The position numbers and the translations under genes were made by a program. Positions 52,860 to 62,431 of a stretch of DNA of 64,000 nucleotides are shown piece after piece (positions within the stretch are counted from its first letter, which is position 1; each line of letters starts with the position of its first letter). Source of the stretch: Synechococcus sp. JA-3-3Ab (GTDB lineage Bacteria; Cyanobacteriota; Cyanobacteriia; Thermostichales; Thermostichaceae); NCBI RefSeq assembly GCF_000013205.1, contig NC_007775.1, positions 2,439,001-2,503,000 on the forward strand, in the 5' to 3' direction. The notes beneath the pieces are model-generated. The model did not search any database, had not been told where the DNA came from, and saw nothing but the letters and a program-made list of their open reading frames with translations.

Positions 52860-54524
52860 ATGGCAGAGGCCGCCTTGGGGGAACGCCCCAACATTCTGTT
52901 GATCGTGCTCGATACCCAACGGGCGGATCGCCTTTCCTGCTACTGGTCAGAGGAAGAGCGGGCCCGCCAGGTGCCCACCAGCCCCAACCTGGATCGGCTG
53001 GCGGCAGAATCCACCCTCTTCGAGCGGGCCATCGCCCCCGCCCAGTGGACGATCCCCTCCCACGCCTCCCTGTTTACGGGGGAATATCCCAGCACCCACC
53101 AGACTGTCCAGGCAGACCTGGAGCTGAGCCCCGCCCTGCCCACCCTGGCGGAGCTGTTGAAACTGGGCGGCTACACCACCGTGGGCTTTTGCAACAACCC
53201 CCTGGTCGGGATCCTGAAAAACGGACTGCGGCGCGGCTTTGACACCTTCTACAACTACGGCGGGGCCCTGCCCACCCGCCCCCCCGAAGGCAATCCCTTG
53301 CCCACCCCCCTCAACCGCTGGCTGGCCGCCTACACCCAGTTTTGGCGCCGCCTCTCCTACCCGGTGCAAAACGCCTTTGCCCGCTCTGATACTCTCTTCC
53401 AACTGGCGCTGCACCCCTGGTTTGCCTCCCTCTGGACCCGGCTGATGAACTTCAAGGGCAACACGGCTGCCTCCATTGCTGACCTCAACGGTTACTTGCA
53501 GCAGATAGCCCGCCGCCAGTTGGATGGGCAAGCGCCGCCCTTCTTTTGCTTTGTCAACCTGATGGAGCCCCACCTGCCCTACTGGCCGCCGGAGCCCTTT
53601 GTGCAGAAATATGCTCCCTACTTCAAGACCAACCGCGAGGCGCGCGACTTTTTGCGGGAGTATAACGCCCAGCCCTACCGCTGGATGGCGCCCCTGCCCC
53701 AGCCGCTTTCCCCGCTGCAGGCCCAGGTGCTCAGGGACATCTACGATGCCGAGGTGGCCTACCAGGATCACCTGCTGGGATCCGTCTTCGAGACCCTGCG
53801 CCACACCGGCCTAGAGCAGAACACCCTGGTGGCCATCGTCGCCGATCACGGCGAAGGCTTAGGGGAACACGACTTTGTCGGCCACGCCTTTGTGGTTTAC
53901 GAAGAGCTGATCCGCGTCCCCCTGATCCTGCACTACCCCGGCTACTTTCCAGCAGGAAAGCGCGTGGCCACCCCCGTTTCCACCCGCCGCCTCTTCCATA
54001 CTCTCTTGGAAGCAGCCGGCTTCCGCCCCAGCCTTTCTCTAGCCAACGGCGCCCCCCGCGTCAGCCTCCAGCTTCGCCGCGAGATCGCCCGCCTCAGCCT
54101 GAGCCGCACCCTGGCCGGCGAGGATCCGGAGCAGGGAGTGGTGCTCAGCGAAGCCTTCCCGCCCCAGATTCTCCTGCGCGCCATGGAAAACCGCAACGAC
54201 AACCTGCTGCAGGCGCGCGCCTGTTACGACACCCGCCGCGCTCTCTACGAAGGGGTGACCAAGCTGATCCAAACCGGAGATCGCCCCAGCCTCTACAACC
54301 TGGAGCAGGATCCGGCGGAACTGCAGGACTTGCTGGCGGCCGGGATCCCTTCTGAGCCGGGATCCCTTTCCCCCCAGGCTTGGCTAGACCGCCTGCGGCA
54401 AGGGCTGAGGCAGTGGTTGGAGTGGGCAGAATCGCGCCGGCCCAGCACCGCTCCTCGCCGAGTTGACATGGAAAGCAACACAGACTTGGTGCGGCGGATG
54501 CAAGAGCTGGGCTACCTGGAGTAG
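52860..54524 (+). CDS. Sulfatase-fold (alkaline phosphatase superfamily) protein with Thr at the nucleophile position
   Basis: A 554-residue protein. Metal ligands match type I sulfatases: LLIVLDTQRADRLSCY and VAIVADHGEGLGEH. The position of the formylglycine motif (C/S-x-P-x-R) reads W-T64-I-P-S-H, with Thr instead of Cys/Ser and His instead of Arg, as in LtaS-type phosphotransferases that use Thr. A sulfatase activity is therefore unlikely; phospho-transfer or phosphodiester hydrolysis is more plausible. There is no signal peptide. AGGAG lies 7 bases before ATG 52860. Confidence 0.85.
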   Translation: MAEAALGERPNILLIVLDTQRADRLSCYWSEEERARQVPTSPNLDRLAAESTLFERAIAPAQWTIPSHASLFTGEYPSTHQTVQADLELSPALPTLAELLKLGGYTTVGFCNNPLVGILKNGLRRGFDTFYNYGGALPTRPPEGNPLPTPLNRWLAAYTQFWRRLSYPVQNAFARSDTLFQLALHPWFASLWTRLMNFKGNTAASIADLNGYLQQIARRQLDGQAPPFFCFVNLMEPHLPYWPPEPFVQKYAPYFKTNREARDFLREYNAQPYRWMAPLPQPLSPLQAQVLRDIYDAEVAYQDHLLGSVFETLRHTGLEQNTLVAIVADHGEGLGEHDFVGHAFVVYEELIRVPLILHYPGYFPAGKRVATPVSTRRLFHTLLEAAGFRPSLSLANGAPRVSLQLRREIARLSLSRTLAGEDPEQGVVLSEAFPPQILLRAMENRNDNLLQARACYDTRRALYEGVTKLIQTGDRPSLYNLEQDPAELQDLLAAGIPSEPGSLSPQAWLDRLRQGLRQWLEWAESRRPSTAPRRVDMESNTDLVRRMQELGYLE

Positions 54525-54527
54525 GAG

Positions 54528-55016
54528 CTATTCCAGCTCTCCCTCTTCCCCCCAATGATCCCGCAGGTAGCCGTTGAGATCATCATAGACATCGGTCTCC
54601 TCGGGATCCGGTGTTGGCCAGTCCTCGTTCTGCCCGCCGATGATGACGCGGCTGAGGTTAATGTACTCGAGGCTGAGGGTGCGCAGGGCGTTGATCAGCA
54701 CATCCAGCGCCAAGGCATCGGCCGTGCCCAGGTCAAACCAGCAGCGGGCCCAGTTGCCCTTTTCTTCCAAGGATCCCATGTTGTGCATCAGGGAGGTCAA
54801 GGGAGCTGAGTCGCTGGGGTACTCCAAATAGCTCAGATCCACCTCCGCCTCTTGGGCCACCAGGCGCTCGGCGTTGAATCCCCCCAGCTTGCCCAGCACA
54901 TACCAGGATTCCAGCACCTCCTTGAGGTACTCCAGCTCCGCTGGAACCGGCGGCTCCGCAAACTCAAACCAGATCCAGAGATTTCCCGGATCGCACTCGC
55001 GAAACTCCACTTGCAT
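54528..55016 (-). CDS. DUF3531 protein
   Basis: A 162-residue protein with the conserved cyanobacterial/plastid pattern VEFRECDPGNLWIWFEF, ESWYVLGKLGGFNAERL, LMHNMGSLEEKGNWARCWFDLGTADALALDVLINAL and IIGGQNEDWP. The family is found in oxygenic phototrophs; its biochemical role is unknown to me. It lies 3 bp from the convergent sulfatase-fold gene. Confidence 0.88.
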   Translation of the reverse strand: MQVEFRECDPGNLWIWFEFAEPPVPAELEYLKEVLESWYVLGKLGGFNAERLVAQEAEVDLSYLEYPSDSAPLTSLMHNMGSLEEKGNWARCWFDLGTADALALDVLINALRTLSLEYINLSRVIIGGQNEDWPTPDPEETDVYDDLNGYLRDHWGEEGELE

Positions 55017-55225
55017 GGACGGTTCCTCGGCTAGGCCTAGCCATCGATCTTAATCTGGCCCAGCTTACTGGTTTCTCCCCAGAGGGCAAGGATCCTCCTG
55101 GCGTCAGCGCTTAGGGAACACCGTTCCGCTTGCGCGAGCAGCGACAGCACCTACCGTTGGGGCCTGCGGCCCGCTGACGCGAGGGGGTCTCCCCAGCCAG
55201 TTGCTCAAACGCTCCGCGCTGCTGA

Positions 55226-56191
<966 letters not shown>

Positions 56192-56196
56192 GCACT

Positions 56197-57843
56197 CTAC
56201 CACGCCAGGGCTAGGCCATCGGCACGGGGTTCGGAAGCCGCAATGAAGTGATCCCCATCCCGCAAGAGGATCTGTCCCCGGCCAAAAAGACCGCAATCCT
56301 CTTCTGCGTCCACCACCTGCACTGCATGGCCGCGGGCGGAGAGTTCGCGCACCACCTGGGGCGGCACCGTGCTCTCCAGCGCCACCTGCGGGATCCCCTG
56401 ATCCCACAGCACTCGCCAGCGGGGCGCATCCAGAGCCGCCTGGGGGTTCAGGCCGTAATCCACCAAATTCACCACCACCTGCACATGGCCTTGGGGCTGC
56501 ATTGCCCCCCCCATGACACCAAAAGGGCCGAGGGGGATCCCTTCTCTGGATAGAAAAGCGGGGATGATCGTGTGGTAGGGGCGCTTGCGGGGGCCCACCT
56601 GGTTGGGATGGCCGGGCTCCAGGGTGAAACCCGTGCCGCGGTTGTGGAGAGCAATGCCCGTGCCCGGAACCAGCAGACCACTGCCGAAGCCATCGAAATT
56701 CGACTGAATCAAAGACACCATCAACTCACCATCAGCTGCAGCCAGGTAAACCGTTCCCCCCTCCGGCAGCCCTGGCTGGGCCAGGGGGATCGCCTCCCTC
56801 CCGATCAACTGCCGCCGCCGCTGTGCATAAGCCTTATCCAGCATCTGGGCAGGACTGACCCGCACATACTCCGGATCCGCCACCTGTCGTCTCACATCGG
56901 CAAAGGCCAGCTTCATTGCCTCAATCTGCAGGTGATAGCGCTCGCCGGCATCGTAGGAGATCCGACCCAGCTCAAAACCCTCCAAAAGGTTGAGCGCCAT
57001 CAAAGCGGCAATGCCCTGCCCGTTGGGGGGGATCTCCCAGACGGTGTAGCCGCGGTAATCTGTATGGATGGGTTCCACCCAATCGGCCTGGTGCTGGGCC
57101 AAGTCAGCGGGGGACAGGAAGCCGCCCGTGGCCTCCGAGAAAGCCAGCAACTTCTCCGCCAGCTCCCCCCGGTAAAAACTCTCCCCACCGCTACGGGCAA
57201 TCTCTTCTAGGGTTTGAGCATGTAGGGGGCTGCTCCAGCGCTCCCCAGCCCGTGGGGCACGCCCTTGGGGAAAGAAAACGGCCTTGAAGGCGTCGTGGCG
57301 GGGATCTGGCAGGGGCAAATAGATGGACTCCGCCGCCTGCCACAGTTGGGCCACCCGGGGAGAGACCGGAAATCCCTCTTGCGCCAGACGAAGGGCAGGC
57401 ACAAACAGACGCTCGAACGGCAGCTTTCCCCAGCGCCGGTGCAGGGCCTGCCAAGCGGAAACTGCCCCCGGCACCGTCACCGCTAACCAATCGTAGGGGG
57501 GGATCCGCCCATGGTCCCGGTACCGCTCCGGCGTCAGGGCGGCTGGGCTGCGACCGGAAGCATTCAACCCGTACAGCTGACCCTCCTCCCACACCAGAGC
57601 AAAGGCATCGCCGCCAATGCCATTGGAGGTTGGCTCCACCACCGTCAAAGCCACCGCCATTGCCACGGCTGCATCCACAGCATTGCCGCCCGCCCAGAAC
57701 ATCTCCATGCCCGCCATTGCCGCCAAAGGTTGGCTGGTGGCCACGGATCCCTGTCTGCCCATCACCACCCGTCGCCGCGAAGCAAACGGATAGCGATCCA
57801 GGGCCTGCCGCAAAAAAGTGGGTGCTGGAGTGGGTGCTGGCAT
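56197..57843 (-). CDS. ggt: Gamma-glutamyltransferase-like Ntn hydrolase
   Basis: A 548-residue Ntn-hydrolase of the GGT family, acting on glutathione or gamma-glutamyl compounds. Landmarks are GSVATSQPLAAMAGMEMFWAGGNAVDAAVA, NGIGGDAF and the autocleavage Thr in EGGTVYLAAADGELMVSL. No signal peptide is visible, so it may be cytoplasmic. The start ATG at 57843 sits directly on a dispersed repeat that forms the whole upstream sequence; the longer upstream frame is a shadow of the HAD gene. Probably cotranscribed with HAD, 37 bp upstream. Confidence 0.9.
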   Translation of the reverse strand: MPAPTPAPTFLRQALDRYPFASRRRVVMGRQGSVATSQPLAAMAGMEMFWAGGNAVDAAVAMAVALTVVEPTSNGIGGDAFALVWEEGQLYGLNASGRSPAALTPERYRDHGRIPPYDWLAVTVPGAVSAWQALHRRWGKLPFERLFVPALRLAQEGFPVSPRVAQLWQAAESIYLPLPDPRHDAFKAVFFPQGRAPRAGERWSSPLHAQTLEEIARSGGESFYRGELAEKLLAFSEATGGFLSPADLAQHQADWVEPIHTDYRGYTVWEIPPNGQGIAALMALNLLEGFELGRISYDAGERYHLQIEAMKLAFADVRRQVADPEYVRVSPAQMLDKAYAQRRRQLIGREAIPLAQPGLPEGGTVYLAAADGELMVSLIQSNFDGFGSGLLVPGTGIALHNRGTGFTLEPGHPNQVGPRKRPYHTIIPAFLSREGIPLGPFGVMGGAMQPQGHVQVVVNLVDYGLNPQAALDAPRWRVLWDQGIPQVALESTVPPQVVRELSARGHAVQVVDAEEDCGLFGRGQILLRDGDHFIAASEPRADGLALAW

Positions 57844-57870
57844 ATCGCTACGCGACGCTCTCGCGAATGG
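57842..57870. repeat. TATCGCTACGCGACGCTCTC repeat, copy 1
   Basis: Unit ATCGCTACGCGACGCTCTCG then CGAATGG. On the minus strand its end supplies the bases immediately before the GGT start codon. No Shine-Dalgarno-like sequence is present. Confidence 0.85.
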
Positions 57871-57880
57871 GCTGGGCTCC

Positions 57881-58621
57881 CTACACAGGCAGGTTATCGC
57901 TACGCGACGCTCTCGCGAACAGGAGTGCGGCCAACTCCGCAAAGCTGTCCACCACCACATCTGCCCCGGCGTGGCGCAGTTCCTCGGCGGTGAAAGCCGT
58001 GGTGAGGCCCACCGCAAAACAGCCAGCCCCCTTAGCGGCGCGGATCCCATGGGTAGAATCTTCAATCACCCAACACAACGCCGGATCCAACCCCACAGCG
58101 GCAGCCGTTTTCAGGTAAGGCTCTGGGTCGGGCTTGGCCCGCTGAATGTCTTCGGCGGTAATCACCGCGTCAAACCAGCGGTGCAGGTCGAAGCGCTGGA
58201 AAATCTGCGCTTGATCCCGGCGGATGGCCGAAGTGGTGACGGCCAGGGCAGAAAAGCGCTGGCGGCTGGCCGCCAAAAACTCCAGCACCCCCGGCACCAG
58301 GGGTACCTCTGCCAGCAGCTCGCCAAAAGCCTTGGCCTTTTCCTCGATCAAGCGCTGCACCAGCAGGGGCTGTTCCGCAGGCGGGGTGTCTGTCTGGTGT
58401 TGGACGAGGTACTCGAACATATCGCGGTCGGTGCGCCCTTTGAACTGCAGGGAGATGGGGGCCAAATCCAGGGATAGGTGGCAGCGTTGCAGGGCAATGG
58501 CTCCGGCGCGGGCATGGATTGGTTCCGAATCCACAATCACCCCGTCCATATCGAAGAGCAAGCCGGCAGTCACGTCAGCCTTCCCCTGTTGTAGGCACAG
58601 CACTTTGGATTGCATAGACAT
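57881..58621 (-). CDS. HAD-family phosphatase (beta-phosphoglucomutase-like)
   Basis: A 246-residue HAD hydrolase. Motif I is LLFDMDGVIVDSE (Asp24, Asp26), motif II VTTSAIRR, motif III Lys in AKPDPEPYL, motif IV VIEDSTHGI. The cap is the small helical type of phosphoglucomutase and phosphoglycolate phosphatase relatives; the substrate is unknown. The ATG at 58621 directly abuts a dispersed repeat. Another copy of that repeat is embedded in the C-terminal codons (FARASRSDN), so the tail of the protein has been rewritten by it. Confidence 0.88.
   Translation of the reverse strand: MSMQSKVLCLQQGKADVTAGLLFDMDGVIVDSEPIHARAGAIALQRCHLSLDLAPISLQFKGRTDRDMFEYLVQHQTDTPPAEQPLLVQRLIEEKAKAFGELLAEVPLVPGVLEFLAASRQRFSALAVTTSAIRRDQAQIFQRFDLHRWFDAVITAEDIQRAKPDPEPYLKTAAAVGLDPALCWVIEDSTHGIRAAKGAGCFAVGLTTAFTAEELRHAGADVVVDSFAELAALLFARASRSDNLPV
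57894..57920. repeat. TATCGCTACGCGACGCTCTC repeat, copy 2 (inside HAD gene end)
   Basis: Matches copy 1 over about 26 bases. It lies in the last codons of the HAD gene, 51 bp from copy 1. Confidence 0.85.
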
Positions 58622-58648
58622 TATCGCTACGCGACGCTTTCGCGAATG
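58621..58648. repeat. TATCGCTACGCGACGCTTTC repeat, copy 3
   Basis: Same unit with one change (CTCTC to CTTTC). On the minus strand it ends at the HAD start codon exactly as copy 1 ends at the GGT start codon. Confidence 0.85.
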
Positions 58649-58672
58649 GGCAAGCACGGGACAGGGATCCTC

Positions 58673-59335
58673 TTAACAACCATACTGCCCCGTCTCCATC
58701 CCCCACCCGCAGAAGCGGCTGGTGATCTGCCAGATGGGATCCAACACATCCGTCAGGGCGTGGTCACTCTCCACCGCCACCAGTTGGGCCCAGGGGCGAC
58801 GGGCCACATAGTCTCGGCTGGCTTGAATGGGGATGGTGTCGTCTTGGATCCCATGCACAATCAGGGTGGGCACAGGCCGGCGCAACGCCCCATCCGGGTA
58901 GCGTTGGGCATCGGCAACAAAGCCGTACTCCAAAGGGAGAGGGCGGCCTTCTCCGTAGTGAAACACCATGAGTTGTCCGGTTCGCTGCCAAGTCTCCACC
59001 GCCTCTGCCCCCAGCCGCGGCAGCCAATGGCCCAGAAAGCCAAAGGCCGGTGCCAAGAGCACCAGACGCTGCACGCAGGGTTGCTGCTCGGCCACCCAGG
59101 CGGCCACCAGTCCCCCCAAGCTCGAACCAATAAGGGTAACGGGAGGATGGCCCATTTGCGCCAACTGCTCAGAAACCTGCCGGATCTGGCGGGTCAAGGT
59201 AAGCTGGGCAAAGTTGCCCTGGTTGAGATCGGGCACCTGCAGAGGGATCCCAAGCTGCTGCAGCCGCTGCCGGAAAAAAGTAGCCTTAGCCGATTGAGGC
59301 CCAGAGCCGAATCCGTGCAAGTAGATGACCGCCAC
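58673..59335 (-). CDS. YqiA/YcfP-type alpha/beta-hydrolase
   Basis: A 220-residue esterase-fold protein. HGFGSGPQSAKATFF near the start is the YqiA-type oxyanion region. The nucleophile elbow is IGSSLGG (Ser72), the acid is in HGIQDDTIP and the His in ESDHAL. The natural ester substrate is unknown. It starts 14 bp after secG, and HAD and GGT follow on the same strand, so the four may be one transcript. Confidence 0.88.
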   Translation of the reverse strand: MAVIYLHGFGSGPQSAKATFFRQRLQQLGIPLQVPDLNQGNFAQLTLTRQIRQVSEQLAQMGHPPVTLIGSSLGGLVAAWVAEQQPCVQRLVLLAPAFGFLGHWLPRLGAEAVETWQRTGQLMVFHYGEGRPLPLEYGFVADAQRYPDGALRRPVPTLIVHGIQDDTIPIQASRDYVARRPWAQLVAVESDHALTDVLDPIWQITSRFCGWGMETGQYGC

Positions 59336-59349
59336 GATGACAGGGATCC

Positions 59350-59589
59350 CTAGGGGCCTGTGGCTGCCGAGAGCCAGCCTGCCCCCAACACCACGCTGAT
59401 GGAGAGGAAGAGGGTGGCCACCGTCCAGGTGATGCGGTTGAGGTTCTGCTCGGCACTTTTGGAGCTGGAGAACAATTGGGCCTGGCCGCCAATGCCCGCC
59501 AGCCCATCCCCTTTGGGGCTATGCAACAACACCAGTATCACCAGCAAAACGGCCGAGGCAGACCAAAGGAACTCGAAGAAGGCTTCCAT
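59350..59589 (-). CDS. secG: Preprotein translocase subunit SecG
   Basis: A 79-residue membrane protein with two helices (FLWSASAVLLVILVLLHSPKGDGL and ITWTVATLFLSISVVLGAGWL) joined by GGQAQLFSSSKSAEQNLNRIT, the characteristic SecG loop. It is part of the SecYEG channel. I chose the ATG at 59589; the ATG at 59604 would add five residues. Confidence 0.92.
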   Translation of the reverse strand: MEAFFEFLWSASAVLLVILVLLHSPKGDGLAGIGGQAQLFSSSKSAEQNLNRITWTVATLFLSISVVLGAGWLSAATGP

Positions 59590-59785
59590 CGCAGAGGATC
59601 CCACTAGGGCACGTTGCTGAAGCTATTATCGCCTGTATCTCCACCCTGGCACACCCTGCGCTCCCCTTCCAAAATCCATTAGATTGGAGTTTCAGCGTGG
59701 GATCTCTCACTGCCAACTTTTCCCTCTCTGGGGGACGTTATACAGCCGAGCCTGACCCCGTCTTGACACTTCCCCGACTAAGGGG

Positions 59786-59882
59786 GGGGATTCTTACGCA
59801 GTTCAAAAACGAACTTGTAAAGGCGTTGCCAAACCGCCTCTAGACAGTTCTTTCAGTCAAAGCCCCAAGGTTCTGCTTACTT
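59786..59882 (-). ncRNA. Solo structured repeat, copy B (TnpB right-end / omega-RNA-like)
   Basis: Reverse-strand relative of 11015-11110. It keeps the second stem (AGAGGCG with CGCCTTT) and the third (AGTTC with GAACT) with base changes that preserve pairing; the first stem is weaker. It ends GCGTAAGAATCCCCCC and is followed by CTTAGTCGGGGAAGTGTCAA, a terminal-hairpin pattern. A short coding tail (59857-59985) runs into it. This sits in the gap 59590-60107, which otherwise has no gene. Confidence 0.6.
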
Positions 59883-59985
59883 GTCTGATCGCGTCAGCGG
59901 GACGGAGTCCTTGCAGGTTGGCCGAGAGGTTGGCATCTCGCAGACGCTTGCCACCGGTCGGGTTTTTCACCGTGATTAGAGGCTC
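59857..59985 (-). pseudogene. Residual C-terminal coding tail, probably of a transposon protein
   Basis: The minus-strand frame reads GEPLITVKNPTGGKRLRDAN, then LSANLQGLRPADAIRQVSRT and LGL before a TGA at 59857. It has protein-like composition, no start and runs into structured repeat B. Copy A also keeps the VSRT codons. By context it is the leftover end of a tnpB-like gene; I cannot assign it by homology. Confidence 0.45.
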
Positions 59986-60053
59986 GCCTGGGAACGGTAC
60001 GCCTCGTCTACACTATTGGCAAGCAACTAAAGCTGCTTACGGGCTTTTCCGCT

Positions 60054-60091
60054 CCGCACTAAAGTACGGGGCTAGCAAGCTATCCTTCTGT
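60054..60091 (-). repeat. 38-bp repeat with a terminal-type hairpin, copy 2
   Basis: 35 of 38 bases match 40382-40419. On the minus strand it reads GCTAGCCCCGTACTTTAGTG then CGG, an imperfect hairpin resembling an IS605-type right end. It ends 16 bp before the ATG of the small four-cysteine gene. Confidence 0.6.
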
Positions 60092-60107
60092 ATTGCTGGT
60101 GTCCTGT

Positions 60108-60383
60108 ATGAGCTCTCTTCCGCCTCCTCTGAGCGGGGCCATCGCGTGGCTATTGCTACTCTTGCCGTTGTGGACGGTGGCCAGAGCAGTCGCGGACTTC
60201 TTGCATCAAGCTCAACAGATGCACCGCATCCCCTGCCACAAGTGCAGGTTTTACAGCGGCGATCCCCACCTCAAGTGCGCTGTCCATCCTCAGCAAGCTC
60301 TGACAGAGGCGGCAATCGGCTGCCCCGACTGGCTTCCAATTTCTGGAGATCCTCGCCAGGGGAGCGCAGTAACCAACAACTGA
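60108..60383 (+). CDS. Small membrane-anchored four-cysteine protein
   Basis: A 91-residue protein with one N-terminal helix (SGAIAWLLLLLPLWTVARAVADFL) and a conserved-looking cysteine segment IPCHKCRFYSGDPHLKCAVHPQQAL followed by GCPDWLP. I recall similar short proteins in many cyanobacteria, without function. CxxC plus two more Cys suggest a metal site facing one side of the membrane. I chose ATG 60108 over the upstream in-frame start. Confidence 0.7.
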   Translation: MSSLPPPLSGAIAWLLLLLPLWTVARAVADFLHQAQQMHRIPCHKCRFYSGDPHLKCAVHPQQALTEAAIGCPDWLPISGDPRQGSAVTNN

Positions 60384-60424
60384 GCTGCCAGAAGGTGATA
60401 CTTGCGAGTTTCCCAGGGGATCCC

Positions 60425-61210
60425 CTAAGTGGGGGGAAACAGTCTCTGATGAACATCGCCGACAAAGGCTTCCACCGCTTCTCGGATCACCTCTCGCAGG
60501 TTGGCGTAGGCTTTGGCGAAGGGCGGGATCCGCTCGCTGAGGCCGAGCAGGTCGTGGGTGACGAGAATTTGGCCGTCGCAGGCCGGGCCAGCCCCAATCC
60601 CCAGAGTCGGGATCCCGACTTGCTGGGTGATCTGGGCAGCCAATTCCGCCGGCATGTGTTCCAAAACCAGGGCAAAGGCTCCTGCTCGCTCTAGGCTCAG
60701 GGCTTCCTGGCGCAGCCGCTCCGCCTCCGAGGGGGTTTTCCCCTGCTGGCGATACCCCCCCAGTTGATGTTTGGCCTGTGGGGTGAGGCCGATGTGGCCC
60801 AAGACCGGGATCCCTCGCTGGACCAGAAAGGCCACTGTTTCCACCATGTCTGGGTAGCCCCCCTCCAGCTTCACCCCATTCACCCCTGCCTCCTTCATCA
60901 GACGTCCTGCCGAGAGGAGGGCCTGCTCTTTGCAGACTTGGTAGCTCAAGAAAGGCAAGTCGGCCACCAAAAAGGCTCGTTCTACGCCGCGGCGCACTGC
61001 CTGGGCGTGGTGGATCATCTGTTCCAGAGTCAGGGGCAAGGTGCTGCTGTGCCCCAAGCTGGTCATGGCCAGGCTGTCGCCTACTAAGATCAAGTCGATC
61101 CCGGCCCGATCCAAGATCTGCGCTGTGGCGTAGTCAGCAGCCGTGAGGGCCACCAACGGTTGACCCGCCTGTTTGGCCTGGCGAAAGTGGTGAATGGAAA
61201 GGGCAGCCAT
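60425..61210 (-). CDS. panB: 3-methyl-2-oxobutanoate hydroxymethyltransferase
   Basis: A 261-residue PanB, the first step of pantothenate (CoA) synthesis. Landmarks are [35 protein letters not shown], the catalytic region [17 protein letters not shown] and [21 protein letters not shown]. Length is typical. It is monocistronic, with its start about 165 bp from the tRNA-Ser gene on the other strand. Confidence 0.96.
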
Positions 61211-61376
61211 ACCTCTATGATCTCATTTGCCCCGCCATTTCCGGCTGGTCGGGCCGTACCCCCCAAGGGCTTTGGCCCTGGGGTGCTTGGCCAGCTTGCA
61301 TCTGCCCCATTCCACGAGAGGGGATCCGGGCAGGATAGCCCGTTTGCCGCTAAGATGGTAAAGCCCTATGCAGACT

Positions 61377-61463
61377 GGAAGGGTGACAGAGTGGTTGATT
61401 GTGACGCTCTCGAAAAGCGTTGTGGCCGCAAGGTCACCGTGGGTTCGAATCCCACCCCTTCCG
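61377..61463 (+). tRNA. tRNA-Ser (anticodon CGA)
   Basis: An 87-nt class II tRNA. The acceptor GGAAGGG pairs with CCCTTCC, the anticodon stem is ACGCT/AGCGT with loop CTCGAAA and anticodon CGA at 61411-61413. A long variable arm (TGTGGCCGCAAGGTCACC) and T arm GTGGG-TTCGAAT-CCCAC follow. Discriminator G fits serine. CCA is not encoded. It reads UCG codons. Confidence 0.96.
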
Positions 61464-61690
61464 TCCTCGATCAATCCAATGGCGCTCAACGCTGCCAACG
61501 CCCGCTAGGGTCAGCATCCGGCCCTCTCCACCTCCGCCAAAGCCCCCGGCAGCCCTGGACTGGCTGGGATCCCTCGCTTTATTAAGTCCCACCTCAGCTT
61601 CCTGAAACCTGGATCTCAGGAGGGCACCTTTGCGGATTGGCCCGGCAGGGCTTTCGAGGACTTGTCGCTTAACCGGTCTTCTTGGCTCCC

Positions 61691-62431
61691 ATGTTCACCG
61701 CCCCTGCTCTGCAAGCGCAACTGCATCCCCTCATCCAGCGCCTTTCGGAGGCGATTCTGAGCATTTGGGGATCCCACCTCAGCCTGGCTCCCTATGCCCT
61801 GCCGGCGGAGCTGGGCTATGTGGAGGGCCGCCTGGAAGGCGAGAAACTGCAGATCGAAAACCGCTGCTACCAAGGGGATCCCTTTCGCAAGCTGCACCTG
61901 GAGCTGGCCCAGGCCGGGCAAAGCCTGGATATCCTCCACTGCGTCATGTTTCCGCAGCCGCAGTACCCGCTGCCGCTGTTTGGCTGTGACATTGTGGCCG
62001 GCCGCGGCCAGGTGAGCGCCGCCATCGTCGATCTCTCGCCGGTCACCCCCACTTTGCCGGATCCCTACATTCAAGAGCTGGAAGCCTTGGGAGCTCATCT
62101 CGCCCCTTTCCAAAACCGGCGCCAGTTGCCGCCGTGGGGGACGATTTTTTCTCCCTACTGCCTGTTCATCCGGCCCGGCGATGAGGCGGAAGCCGACCGC
62201 TTTTTGTATTTTGCCTGCCGTTACCTGGAAATCCACTGCCGGCTGGCGCAACAGATCCCCCCGCAGACAGATCCTGTCCAGATCCTGGCCCACTACCAAG
62301 GGCAGCAGCGCTACTGCAGCCAACAACAGCAAAACGACCGCACCCGCCGCGTTTTGGAAAAAGCTTTTGGCCCCGCCTGGGCCGAGCGCTACCTGAGCAC
62401 CGTCCTTTTCGATTTGCCCCCCAGTCCTTAG
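61691..62431 (+). CDS. pcyA: Phycocyanobilin:ferredoxin oxidoreductase
   Basis: A 246-residue ferredoxin-dependent reductase making phycocyanobilin from biliverdin for phycobilisomes and phytochromes. Catalytic residues are recognisable: the Glu in KLHLELA, the His in [20 protein letters not shown] and the Asp in GCDIVAGRG. The ATG at 61691 is preferred to TTG 61682. It overlaps the convergent ACT gene by 4 bp. Confidence 0.96.
   Translation: MFTAPALQAQLHPLIQRLSEAILSIWGSHLSLAPYALPAELGYVEGRLEGEKLQIENRCYQGDPFRKLHLELAQAGQSLDILHCVMFPQPQYPLPLFGCDIVAGRGQVSAAIVDLSPVTPTLPDPYIQELEALGAHLAPFQNRRQLPPWGTIFSPYCLFIRPGDEAEADRFLYFACRYLEIHCRLAQQIPPQTDPVQILAHYQGQQRYCSQQQQNDRTRRVLEKAFGPAWAERYLSTVLFDLPPSP

Noticed and set aside
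57842-58648. att sites of an integrative element around the HAD gene
   Set aside because: Three copies of a short dispersed repeat, no integrase nearby and no tRNA; better explained by a repeat family.
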